From contig NC_092458.1 in assembly GCF_047495875.1 (NCBI RefSeq), forward strand, positions 109,975,727 through 110,039,726: a DNA stretch of 64,000 bases, in the 5' to 3' direction. The stretch is from Pithys albifrons albifrons (lineage: Eukaryota; Chordata; Aves; Passeriformes; Thamnophilidae). Position 1 is the stretch's first letter. Every line of letters starts with the position of its first letter. Both the position numbers and the translations under genes were made by a program. The notes under the pieces were generated by a model. That model did not search any database. It saw only the letters and a list, made by a program, of their open reading frames with translations, and was not told where the DNA came from. Positions 22,253 to 33,455 of the stretch are shown here, piece by piece.

Positions 22253-25055
22253 GACAATTAACTGTTAAAATTGGTCCTGAGTCAAGTCCTGAAAGATCTA
22301 CATATATTCTGAATGTGAAGAATACACAGAAATAGCATTAATACAAACACTGACATCTGTAGGATCAGGTAAGGGAGCTCATAATAAAATGACAGGAATT
22401 CTTAGAATCATTATAAAGGTTATTTAATTAGCCATCTCTCTATTCAGCTTTTCAAAATGTATTTGACAAGATCCCTCATTGGCAATTAAGTGATTCTAAG
22501 TCATTAATTAGTTCAAAGTTTCATTGCCAAGAGAAAGAGATAATAAAACAAGACTAAGAAGATGTACTCAAGAGAGAAAGGTATTGCTGGAACTGAGGAA
22601 AAAACAGGAGTTCTGACAACATGTCATTTGGCATAATTTATAAATTGTCACTCTAAGTTCCAAATTACTCAATAAAGCAAGCTGTTCCATGATTCAGTTT
22701 AAATTTCATCATTACTTCAAAACTGATGAATTTTGTCATTTAACCATTATACCATCTATTTTGAAAAACAGAAAACAAACTCCCGAAATAGCCATTTTGC
22801 AGCAAAAGTAAATTGCAATTTAATTCCAAGAATGCTTCCATGCTATTGAGATTTTTCTCCTTTATTTTCCTTCCATGTATGTATTTGTTCCATTACAAAT
22901 CTGCTTAAATTCAATAAGACTGCCATACCCTTTCATCCAAGCTTAGTTAAACCTAGGTAATTGCAGCTCTTCTAACAATAAATATAAGAACAGAAGGCTA
23001 CTGTATAAGGCTGCAAGTTTGTTGTTAGGACTGAGGATGAAGGAATTAGTTTAAATTAGTCTACAAATACAAAAGTCAGCATAGTAATAGCTGGAAGTCC
23101 ATTAACAGCTGTATGATGCAACCAGAAATAAGGATAGCAGAAATAAGCAGGTAGAATCACTCCAGCAAAGTTAAGAAACAGTCAATTCAATGGGAAAGTC
23201 TGAATTTTGTTCCTACTATGTTCAGCTGCCTCTGCATTATTGTAAATTACCCTCCATTATATCACCAGATAACTGATCCATAGTGCATTATCCTAATGGA
23301 AATACAAAGGCATCAAATATTGGTTACCTAATAAAGCAAAAAAAAAAGGTAAAAACATGTAATTTTCTATGGCAGCTCTTATGAGTTTACATGATGCTAG
23401 TCAGTAACAATAATTACTTCCCATATCAATCTTTCATTTATCTTTGTCACATTTCTCAGAATTTTGTTTAAAATGAAAAAGGTGTTTACAGTGTTTTGAG
23501 GAAAATATGAAATGAATTCATATTGAATAAAAAATCCAAATCCTCACTTAAAATTGTTCTCATTTTGACCTCTGACTTGTCAGAGAATGACTAATAAGCA
23601 CACAAGCCATCTGTGCTGCCCAAGTAATTGGCTGCCATCTCAAGGTCTCCCATCATTTCCTATCCTGCTACAGCATCTAACTTGCTTAAAAGTCAAAAAT
23701 GTTGACCCCCTGGACATTGTCTGCATTAAGTCAATTAAACCACTACCAGAACAATAAACAACAACCTGTAGAAACAAATACAGACAATTTAATTGCTGAG
23801 TAGAATTTCTGAGCTGGAAAATAGCATGAAAATTTTGAATATACAGTCTCATAATTATTTCAAGAGTTAGAGACAAATTGAAAAGCAAACAGCCAATATA
23901 TTGTATAACCACTTTCCCGTCACCTTTTTTTTTAATCTTGCGTCAAAATGACTGATAAAATTAAAATGAACACTATAAAAACACAAAATGAACCAATCCA
24001 TGAAACTTAATACCCTGAAGATGGTTCAGCATGCCTGAACAAGAAAACAGCAAAGAATATAAAGTTGATCTAATTATTACACTGATGACCATTAAGATAT
24101 TTATATTGTAGATATTTGCTCTGATTCTTTACAAAGCTCTAAACATGTAAGCTAAGAATTTTTTTCCCCTGGAAAATGACTGAGATGGCTGGTGATAAGA
24201 AATGAAAATGAATTATATAAAAGCGAAAGTATGATATCATTCGATGCAATTCAGCCATTGAAATTGCCTTAGTATTGTTAGCAGTTCAAAAATACTTTTC
24301 TCAAGTGATCAACATGTATTTTCAGAACTATTCTGGATAATATGCGCAGTTAAGAATAATGCAGAAATTCTTCTGTGAAGCAGCTCAGGAAAAGATATTT
24401 GGATTTCATTTACTAAATGTCAGCTAGGGTCTTGGCAGATTAGAAGGCTGTACACTGCAAAAAATTTCGTGTACAGAAATTGGCATAAATGGAGCTCCAA
24501 TTTCCAGAAAATCTAACCAGAGGACCACATTCTGCAGTGGTTTGCATTCAGTAGATTATATGGGAGAAACATAGAACAGAATACACTAAATATACCTATT
24601 ACAAGTTTCTTGTACTTTATTCCTTCCTTTTATATTATTCTTCAATAATGACCACTTTTAAATCAATATTTAATTCGTGAAACACACAACTCCATAAAAA
24701 CAATGTCACTGATTAGAAATGTGTCTGGATCAAATTTGTGGGATAATCCCATCTTAATCTTGAACTGGCCCCGATCCTGTTCATTGTATACTCAGCTTTG
24801 GCTTAACTGTATCTCCTTTCGTATTAGTGAAAGTTTATCCATGTCAACAGGCCAAAAGCAGAGCTTCAGTTCTTCTGCTTTACATGTTTTACTACCAAAA
24901 AAGCCCTAAAGCAAAATGCAACCAAACTAAAAAACAAACAAAAAAACCCCAGAAAAACCTAAATAAAAAAGGCTGCTAAATTCTCTGTACCTATGTCATT
25001 TCTTGTGCTGTTATTACCATGTACTGGGAACGTTTTAAATGGCTAACCCCCCCAT
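22253..25055. other. Non-coding stretch; short A/C tract only
   Basis: AT-rich sequence with no recognised transposon over about 2.8 kb. It includes a C/A-rich low-complexity run at about 24915-24965. CpGs at 24225, 24241 and 24344 sit in otherwise AT-rich single-copy-looking sequence. No protein similarity was seen in any frame. Confidence 0.5.
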
Positions 25056-25192
25056 CTTTTTATCTATTTTTATATTTTTATCTATCTATATATTATATAT
25101 TATATATAAATAGATAAATTATACAATTATAAATTTATTTTGTATATAAATATACAATATTTGTATATATACATTTAATTTATTTATATATA
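25056..25192. repeat. A/T-rich tract with TATCTA/TAGATA palindrome
   Basis: Nearly pure A and T with irregular TATA, TTTATATT and ATAAAT words. TATCTATCTATATATTATA on the left is mirrored by ATAAATAGATA about 25 bases on. It is a simple, decayed low-complexity tract. Confidence 0.8.
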
Positions 25193-25815
25193 CTCTTGAA
25201 AAGAAAAATCCCATGGGCAGTATGGGGAAAAAGCCCTCCATGTTTGCTAAAGGAAAAAAAAATATATAGCTCTGCTGATTGATGTTATTTGTAGTTTATT
25301 TTGACCCCTGGAAGAAAGGTTTAAACTGACTTCAAAACATTTCTGTGCTTCACATACACTGAGGTTATATAGAATCATCTGTAGTGCTTATACTGAAGCA
25401 TTTTCATATGGGTTTTCATGCCATGGTTTTTCAGGCCTCTTAGGCTTCTTGAGAACCTTGGCTCTTTCAGCCTGGGATACGAGAAGCCACACTGTAGCAC
25501 GAACTATCCAACACCCCGATCTCTCCAAGGATATCAGACATGGAAGGGGAGGAATCCCAGATAAACAAACCCCATAATTAAGTGCTTTACTGAGTGGGAA
25601 GCTTATCATACAAGAAACTAAGGAGTTTTTTCCTAGGCCTTTGCTGAGATTTTTCACTTTAACACAAACTGCAGAAGGGTCTTAGCATAATGGAAATTAA
25701 GATAAGAGCTGTCAGCTTCTGATGAGTCTCCTACAGACACTACAAATAACCAGTTATTCTCTACATATATTTGGTTTGTATACCCTGGAATTTTCTTACT
25801 AGACTTCTCAATTGT
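25193..25815. other. Non-coding stretch, nothing recognised
   Basis: About 620 bases. A minus-strand open frame of 89 codons (25388-25657) resembles no family known to me. The CR1 copy begins at the right edge. Confidence 0.5.
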
Positions 25816-26388
25816 AAAAGAGATAAAGGAGATGATTGTCTTGCTCTACCCTGAACTGGTGCAGTCTCACCTTGAGTCCTGCGTGCAGGCTCGGGCACCA
25901 CTATATAAAAAAAGCATTAAGCTTTTAGAGAGTGTACAAAGGAGGGCATTGGGAGTGGTGAAGGGTCTGGAAGGGAGGCCTTATGAGGAGTGGGTGAGGG
26001 CATTTGGTTTGTTCAGCTGGAGAACAGGAGATGGAGGGGAGACCTCACTGCAGTTACAACTTCCTCACGATGGAAAGCAGAGGGGCAGGCACTGATCTCT
26101 GCTCTGTGGTGACCAGTGACAGGAATTGAGGAAACAGCTGGAGTTGAGTTGGAGGAGGTTTAGGTTGAACATCAGGAAAACTTTTTTCACCCTAAGGGTG
26201 ACTGGACACTGGAACAGGCTGGCCAGGGAAGTGGTCACAGCACCAAGCCTGAGAGAGTTAAAGAATGGTTTGGAAAATGCCCTCAGGCACATGGTGTGAC
26301 TCTTGGGCTGTCCTGTGCAGGGCAATGAGCTCCACTCGATGCTCCTGATGGGTCCCTTCCAAAACAGCATATTCTGGGATTCTATGAT
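25816..26388 (+). mobile_element. CR1 LINE, 5'-truncated, 3' end nearly complete
   Basis: A plus-strand CR1 of about 570 bases. In order it shows the late ORF2 blocks 'gagatgattgtcttgctcta' (25831), 'cagtctcaccttgagtcctg' (25861), a 'gagagtgtacaaaggagggc' block near 25927, 'gggagacctcactgcagtta' (26037), 'ggaggtttaggttgaacatc' (26153) and 'tggaacaggctggccaggga' (26210). The 3' untranslated phrase GGTCCCTTCC follows, and the element ends with ATTCTGGGATTCTATGAT, two imperfect octamers. These phrases recall the CR1-J group, though I cannot confirm the subfamily. Frameshifts and stops break the reading frame: the 5' part reads one way to about 26095, and the C-terminal motif has lost residues. 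It is inert. Its 3' end is the closest match in this window to the tail of the SINE at 37.2 kb. Confidence 0.93.
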
Positions 26389-29064
26389 AATTTTACTACT
26401 CATGAATATATATTTCAACTTGTACAGGGGAATCTTTAAAAGTTTTTCTATATGACAGTGTCTTCAGAACTGTATACTTTTCTGGGTTTATTTTTAAGAG
26501 ATACCTGTATTACCGTAAGCATGGTGTGGTGAATGCCACAGTTCTGAGGGTGCCTGTAGTGCCTTGTGCCTGCCACAGTTCTCATGCTCCATGCCACAAA
26601 TCCTATGGATCAGCTGCCAATCACTTCTCCTATGTTAGTCTATTACCTTCTGTTGAGAACAACTGGCATATTATCATCTTCTCATATACTGATGTAAGTC
26701 CTACTTGCCCTTGCTTCTTATGCACAATGACTCCTGTGCATCAGAATGAAAATGTCATAAAGATACATACATACATAGGTACATAAATGTAATCTCTATA
26801 AAAGCAGCAGTGCGATTGCCTTTTATTCAGCTTTAAATGGAAATTTGGAAGTGCAGTTGCAAATATACTGCGGATTGCTCTTGGCAGTGCTAAAAATATG
26901 TATTAAATGTTTTCAAGTAGAACATTTTATAACTTAAATAATATTATTTTTATTCAGGATCCCATTTGGTTTAATGCAATTTGTCTGAGATCATGCACTA
27001 ATTTCTGTTCTCAGCATAGCCTTGGGGAGATAAAAATATTAAATATAATTCTTTGTGGGTTTTAAAAATATCATCTTTCCTTAGTTAGAGTAGATCATCA
27101 CTACCCAGTGAGGCTTATAGCATTCATAATTATATGTATAAGAAAAATACTTCAAGTATCATGTAACAGGCTAGAGCATATTCTATAGAAGTAGCTTGAA
27201 TTGTAGACAGTATCCTAAAATATTCTCAGGTTCTCATTTTCTTAACAGCTGGAGTCTATTGGTCAAATAAACTACTTTCTTACATCTAACAAATGTTATT
27301 ACAGGAAGTTGTTAAATTGAAAGTTTAAGTTGCTACATTGAAAAGCTCTACTAATTGAAGGTGTAAAATACAGAGTAGTCCAAAATTATGAGAACTGACA
27401 AATTAGGAACCCACATAGATAGTTTGATGTTTGAAAATTCAATGCTAATATATATAATTTTGCCTTCATTTTCCTTCTTTATTACCTTCATGTGAAAGTA
27501 ATGATTGGATTCTCACTGTTACAAATGCAAGCAAAATATCTTCTGCAGAACTTATTTTTGACAAATTTAAACACAATCTGTCGATAAAATGATCTCCAGT
27601 CTCCATCTTTTGTTTAACCCACTGTTTAATATTTATGCCTCTCTAGTGAAACTTAGCAACAATAAGGGTCTTGGTGTTTCTTTCTGCCAGTCTATCAAAG
27701 CCTGATTGGTAAAATGCCAAAACAAACTGACTTTTAATTGTAGCCTTGAAACTTAGAAATGGAAAGTAGAAAATTAAGTGAAACAAATCATCTACTGAAG
27801 AAAGCTGAGGGCAGTTCTAAAGTTCAAGAAGCTTTTCAAAAAAGGTAAAATTAATGTAATCTTTATGAGAAATGTCAATTTTATTCTGGGCAACTTCAGT
27901 TAAAACATGAGGGGTTTAGCTGGAAGAGTTAAGAGCCATATGCTAACAAAACTGTAAGAAGAAAATAACAATATGGGGAAAGATTAACATCCTGACATTA
28001 AATTATGGACTTTAATGAAAATTATGGTATATTTTTATATGACCAGGCATAACTGACTACTATGGCAGGTAATAAAATTAAAATGAAAATACTTGTTTCA
28101 TCCGCCAGTATCTGGTTGCGGCAGAGCTCTGCGAGAAACTTAATCATGTGGGTCTTTGAACCCAGTTAAATTGCTGTGTGAAATAACCCATTTTTGCTTT
28201 TAAAGTCTCTGTTCTAGAGATAAAAGTATCGTATTCAGATTGGTTTGTTTTATTCAGTAGCATAGAGAAATTCAGTCTGAGTTTCAGAATAAACCACACC
28301 TTTTATGACCTTTCCTATGGGTTTTTAAATTTTGTGTTTTTGTTAATAAAATTGCCTAATTCATTTATGACTGAGTAAGCACATTATGGTCCTTAAACCA
28401 TAAAAGTCAATCTTTTGAGTTGTAGTTCAGATTACTTCTACTTTGGAAAAAAAAAAAAGTGTTTCTGGAATAATACTGCATTAGTGTAGTCATTAACAGC
28501 AATTTTAAAGATTTATTTTTTTCTGGTGAGGTATTTTAAAGTCTTTGTTTTGCTATTTTTTTTTTCCAAAATTGACTAAATGCATTAAATCAATGGGAGG
28601 TACGTACCTAACTTGTAAAAGAGTTTTGAAAATCTCATTTGGGGTTCCTTAAAATCATTTGATGCTTAACTTCCTTTGGGAATCTGAATAATTCTTTCTA
28701 CAAACATCTATATATGATTGATTTGATATATAGGAAAAGTCTCAATACAGTTTGTGTATAAAGCTTTTATCATAAGCATGCTTGGCAAAAGCTATGCCTG
28801 TCAAACCTCCTGGACTTTTAAAATTGTTCCTCAACTGTCTTGTTGCTGTGAAATTGTTACAAAGAAACCAGTACTAGTGAAGTTCATTTTCCCTTTGACA
28901 GGTAAGTAACTATACACTGGTATTAGGCAAATTCATTCTGCTGAGCAGATTTCATATTTATATTACTGAACTTATTGTCAACATCTTGTTTTATAATAAA
29001 CACTTAGAAAACTAGAATATAAAAATATTTTCCCCTCTATATCATATTTATAAAATATACCTTT

Positions 29065-29070
<6 letters not shown>
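26389..29070. other. Non-coding stretch; one CpG pocket near 28.1 kb
   Basis: AT-rich, with no recognised transposon. The only compositional outlier is 28098-28145, where four CpGs occur in about 35 bases (discussed as a finding). A poly-A run lies near 28447-28458. Open frames are short. Confidence 0.5.
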
Positions 29071-29110
<40 letters not shown>

Positions 29111-29121
29111 TCTCACACACA

Positions 29122-29174
<53 letters not shown>
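29071..29174. repeat. (AT)n microsatellite interrupted by a C/A segment
   Basis: Two blocks of pure AT dinucleotide, about 37 bases (29071-29107) and 50 bases (29125-29174), flank a 17-base CACTCTCACACACAAAC segment. This is the longest simple repeat in the window. It is self-complementary, so replication slippage and length variation are likely. Confidence 0.97.
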
Positions 29175-29177
<3 letters not shown>

Positions 29178-30854
29178 CTTCTCCTTTTTATTATAGATCA
29201 GTGAACCAAATTCTGGTCACAGTTTTGTAGCATTAAAATATCCTGAAGACTTCTCACTCAGGGAAAAAATATTGCAGCTATTTGACTTTACATGTCTATT
29301 TGTGGCTTGTTAAACCAGGTTTATCAATCCATTCTTATCAAACAATTATTGTTTATTTTAAGCATTGACAGTGGTCTTATTACAATATAAGCATTAAATA
29401 TATATGCTTTATAGCATCTTATCACACTTACAGTAGGAATTAATTCTGAAATGTGAAAATATTTTCCAAAAGGACTAGTATCAGTAAGTTTTCAATACTT
29501 TGTTCAAATGATACCTGTGTTGGCTTCTATGGGACTTACAGTAAATCTTGTTTGCAGTATTGTTCTGCATTTTTCAGTCTGAGTTGGCTTGCTTAAGGTT
29601 TGAAAGGATCTTTTCTGCTAGCTGAAAAAAATGATGCTAAGGTTTAAAGAACAGAACTCTAGGAAAGGTGAAGAGGAAAGTAGAGCTAGAATTCAGCCGA
29701 ATCCTTTTTTCCAGATACTTACAGATATGGAAGGAACTGTGTGAAATGCCTCCAAAAAATGTATCTTAATGTCTCTTTCAAATCATCAAATAATCTGTTC
29801 TGTCACTACCTGCAATGATCTAAAATACAAAATTGAAGAATTGATGCTGATGACAAGTACGTCCTATGAATAAGTTGCTCTCTCAGTGTTCTGCCAAGAT
29901 CCAAAAATGGCCAGATTGTGGAAGCTGCAGGCTGTCTGCTTTGTAGATGACAGGTACCCTGAAGAGAACAAAGTCAAACACTGCAGCACATGTAGGCCAG
30001 AGGTATGACATTGCTGGAGATATTGTATGCATTTTGTGACTCTGACAATTTCAGTGATAGCAGACTGGAGAACAGAAATTATAGATGTGTTCATGCTTTT
30101 CATTTAGGGAAAATTTCCAGCAATATTCACTTATATTAATAAGGTGATAATTGAACTTACTGTAGAGGTCTCTCTTCTCTTTTACAAATATCTAGCAATT
30201 ATATGTTTGCATAATTTTTCTTTTCAGCCATATGATACATAAATGTGAATTATTTCTTTATATATTTTTAACAGTAGAACAAAACAAAGTTTGAGATTTG
30301 CAGGTTTGAAAAATAACCTCCCTAAAAGAAAAGTATTACATCTCTCTATAAACTGCAGGATGATAAATAATTCTTATATCAGAAGATATTTCTATCCAAA
30401 ATGCTTTTTAACAAATAACTCTTTGAAAATAAAATAGTACTAGGAAGTGCTTGAACAAGATAATCAAAATGCTCCAAGTTCTTTATGATCATACTGATTA
30501 TACAGAGGTGATGATCAGCATCCAAGAATTAGCAGAGGAAGCTGAAGAGTAAAACAAGGCTTTGTTACGCCCTGCTACTTTTGCATTATTTATTGTCAGA
30601 ATCAAGAGAAAGATAATCATAAATGGGCATAACCCATCTGAATGACCTTCACTTTGCTGATGACATTAATCAGGAACAGAAATACATGGCTTTGTTAAAA
30701 AAGGCAGAACAAATATGTGCCTGTTAATATTCCAGGAATATTGTTTCAAACATCAAGTCTTTTTACTTACCTAGAAAATAATGCATGCTGTAATATTGAC
30801 ATCAGGCATAAGATGGGCTTTAAGAAGAAATGTTCTTCAAAAACACCTTTCACT
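29175..30854. other. Non-coding stretch, nothing recognised
   Basis: AT-rich sequence without recognisable repeats, RNA folds or coding similarity. The longest open frame is about 79 codons on the minus strand (29864-30103). Confidence 0.55.
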
Positions 30855-30950
30855 AGACCACAGTGCTCGCAGCCCCATCGTATCTGGCCTTGAACACTTC
30901 CAAGGTTTGGGCATCTGCAAACTCTCTGGGCAACCTGGGGTCCTTATATG
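30855..30950 (-). mobile_element. CR1 LINE fragment
   Basis: On the plus strand, 'cgcagccccatcgtatctgg' followed by 'ccttgaacacttccaaggtt' and then 'ctctctgggcaacctgggg' is the reverse complement of the CR1 ORF2 end and 3' region. The minus-strand translation gives LPREFADAQTLEVFKARYDG, equivalent to the LPREVV...SLEVFK stretch in the CR1 copy at 15.7 kb. Similarity is lost near 30950, and no octamer tail is seen on the other side. It is a short, truncated fossil. Confidence 0.75.
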
Positions 30951-33228
30951 AGTCAATATAGAACCTTAGCACTCTTAACACCACCACCCTTGTCACTAGA
31001 GTTACAGCCAGGGAAATATCTTTGATTGAGTCACTTCCATGCCTCAGCCTACATGTCATTTTCCTGGTTCACATTTTCAGCTACATCACTCCTTTCAAAC
31101 TAGTTCTCTACAAACTGTTCCTACCTCAGTATCCTTAATTTACTACTCCAGGCCTTCCATAAGGGTTTCCTGACTTACCTTCTTTCTGTATCACAGCTGT
31201 GCTGAGGTTGTCACCTGCTGTAACAGCATCAGGCTACAAGCATATCCACCACCTGCTTTGTTCAGGTGTCAGCTTCTAGAAAATAAGGCTAAGTTTGTCA
31301 GGACAGGGACCATCTCATGCCTGCATACAAACTGAACTGCAGAGGAACTTGGGTCCACGGACAATTTTCATTATCATAAGAGGAAAGAACAACTTAAAAA
31401 AAAAAAGATAACATGCAAGGTAAAAGCCATTCGAGCAATTCATGAAGAATCTGGGTAATTGACACCAGGGTTCTATTTGAGTCCCATCTAAACCAGCAGG
31501 AGAACTTTAATTGGCATCTAAATTAAAGAGAAACAGTTATGAGAACAATGTAAGAAAGCAAAAGAGAAAAAAAATTACAGTATTAAAAACTCTCATTTTA
31601 ATAAGAATGCACAAAGTTTTGAAAACAGATTTGGGCTTTTGGCAGGGGAGTCAGCAGGCTGAATTTACATGTTAAGTTTGATCTGTAGTGCACAATGCAT
31701 TTGGTAATAAAGGTTAGATACAATTTTTTGTAGCAACTATCCTATCACATAGTGTGATTTATATCCTAATTAGTTTACAAGCCTGTAGCTAGTCCATCTT
31801 ACAAACAATTAGCTGAGAGATTTTCTTAGCCTAGCATTTGATATAAGCACAATAATTTCTGTCTTTTCTTCCTCCAGTCATGTTCATTTCTTACCCCTCC
31901 TCTCTGAGCTTAAGAACAAGACCTAAAACGTAAAAGCATCTCAAGTTCCTAAATGGTATTAAAGAACACAACTTACCAAATTAGTAGCTGTTTACTCCAA
32001 AGAAGTTTAGCACTATTATTTCTCAGATTACAGCACCTGTGATTAATGTATATTATGTAAGTACATTTGTGTAGGTATCAGTATAAAATTTATGGTGCTA
32101 ATAATGGGAAAAATCTGATTCAGTACTATGTGTGGGTCTGACAAACATGAAGAACAGCATTATATTCTTTAAGCTAAATGAACCTCTTCCTTTGTTCTAT
32201 CATCAGTAGTACACTGATATTTCAAAATCACACAGCCTACATTTTAATGGTATTGCACACTATGTGTTGTACAACAGCTGTTTGGCATTATTTAAGGAGA
32301 GAAACATTTCTGCAAACACATATAAGACATCATAAAATAAACTTTCAGAAACAATTGCTTTAGGCTGAAAACTGACTCTGGGAAATAAACTTATCCACAG
32401 CAAAACAAATTCCGTAGGCATTTCACTCAGGATAAATTTGTTCTTATGCTTTAAGATGAGAGCAAGAGTTACTTTAACTTAAAAATGAAATACATCTCTT
32501 GACATAATATACTAAGTGAGAATACATATGCTTTCTGATGACCTCTTTTGCCAAAGCAGACTCAAGAGGGAACAGGCACTACCTGTGATGTGCCAACTGC
32601 TAATGTTGTAAGCAAAGACTAAGTACAAAGCAGTCACAACCTTCCACAGTCAAGGTCGCAATTTAATTTGTGTTCAGAACTGACTGGCATCATCAGAAGA
32701 ACACACTCTCAAATCAAGTGCTTTAAAAATATATTGTTCTGATCAAGAGAAAAAGTAAACTGTTAGAAGAGAATTAGCAAAATCATGAACATCTTTTAAA
32801 GCTACTGATGATTATTCAAATATATTTTGGGACAGAGATAAAAATAAAACTTGGTCAAAATTGCTGATGCAATTTTGTAATTAGAGTTTCTTCTTCACTA
32901 GAAGACTTTTTCTGATACATCCTGAGGTATTATTTCTGGATTTACTTCATAAAATCCCATTAGCAACACACAATCAACCTGGGATCAAAGTAGGTTCTTA
33001 TTAGGTGCAAACCAGGTTTTGTGAGTCAGAGTTGGCTCCAAAACAGAAATTCCAAATTAAAACTAGTCATCCTGCATGTTGCCTATTACAATAAACTATT
33101 CTAAACCACTTGTGACTACAGTTGATTGTGAAATGAAGAAAAATGGCTTGTGGTTTCTCTAATTAATGGACTGATTTTGTGTTGATTCACTAACATTTAC
33201 AATGAAATTCATTGTGAAACTCTTAGAA
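30951..33228. other. Non-coding stretch, nothing certain
   Basis: AT-rich sequence. Near 31290-31310 the phrase GTCAGGACAGGGACCATCTC resembles the end of old L2/L3/MIR-type retroposons ('gggcagggaccatctc'), but it is too short to call. The remaining open frames match nothing known. Confidence 0.5.
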
Positions 33229-33263
33229 AGTTCTTAAGAAAATAGTTCTTAAGAAAATAGTTC
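33229..33263 (+). repeat. 15-bp tandem duplication containing CTTAAG
   Basis: The unit AGTTCTTAAGAAAAT occurs twice in direct succession, and a third partial AGTTCT follows. It lies just left of the compound microsatellite at 33299. Confidence 0.9.
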
Positions 33264-33298
33264 TCTCATCTTTAAGCATAAACAGCATAGTATATGGA

Positions 33299-33387
33299 TT
33301 TTGTGTGTGTATGTGTGTATATATATAGAGAGAGAGAAAGAGATATAGATAGATGATAGATAGATAGATATATACACACACACAGAC
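33299..33387. repeat. Compound (TG)(TA)(GA)(GATA)(TA)(CA) microsatellite
   Basis: Successive blocks are GTGTGTGTATGTGTGT, TATATATA, GAGAGAGA, several GATA or GATG tetramers, TATATA and CACACACACA. The TG and CA ends are complementary, so the tract can fold back on itself. Its translation (Y, I, L, C rich) is not a real protein. Confidence 0.95.
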
Positions 33388-33413
33388 AAGCATTACACTT
33401 GTCAAAATTTTTA

Positions 33414-33455
33414 TCAGAAAACCTTAAGAAAATGTTCAGAAAACCTTAAGAAAAC
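33414..33455 (+). repeat. 22-bp tandem duplication containing CTTAAG
   Basis: TCAGAAAACCTTAAGAAAAT begins at 33414 and recurs at 33436 with the same TCAGAAAACCTTAAGAAAA core. It flanks the right side of the microsatellite and shares the CTTAAGAAAA word with the left-hand duplication. Confidence 0.9.

Noticed and set aside
26065..26418. 117-codon minus-strand frame as a gene
   Set aside because: It is the antisense strand of a CR1 LINE.
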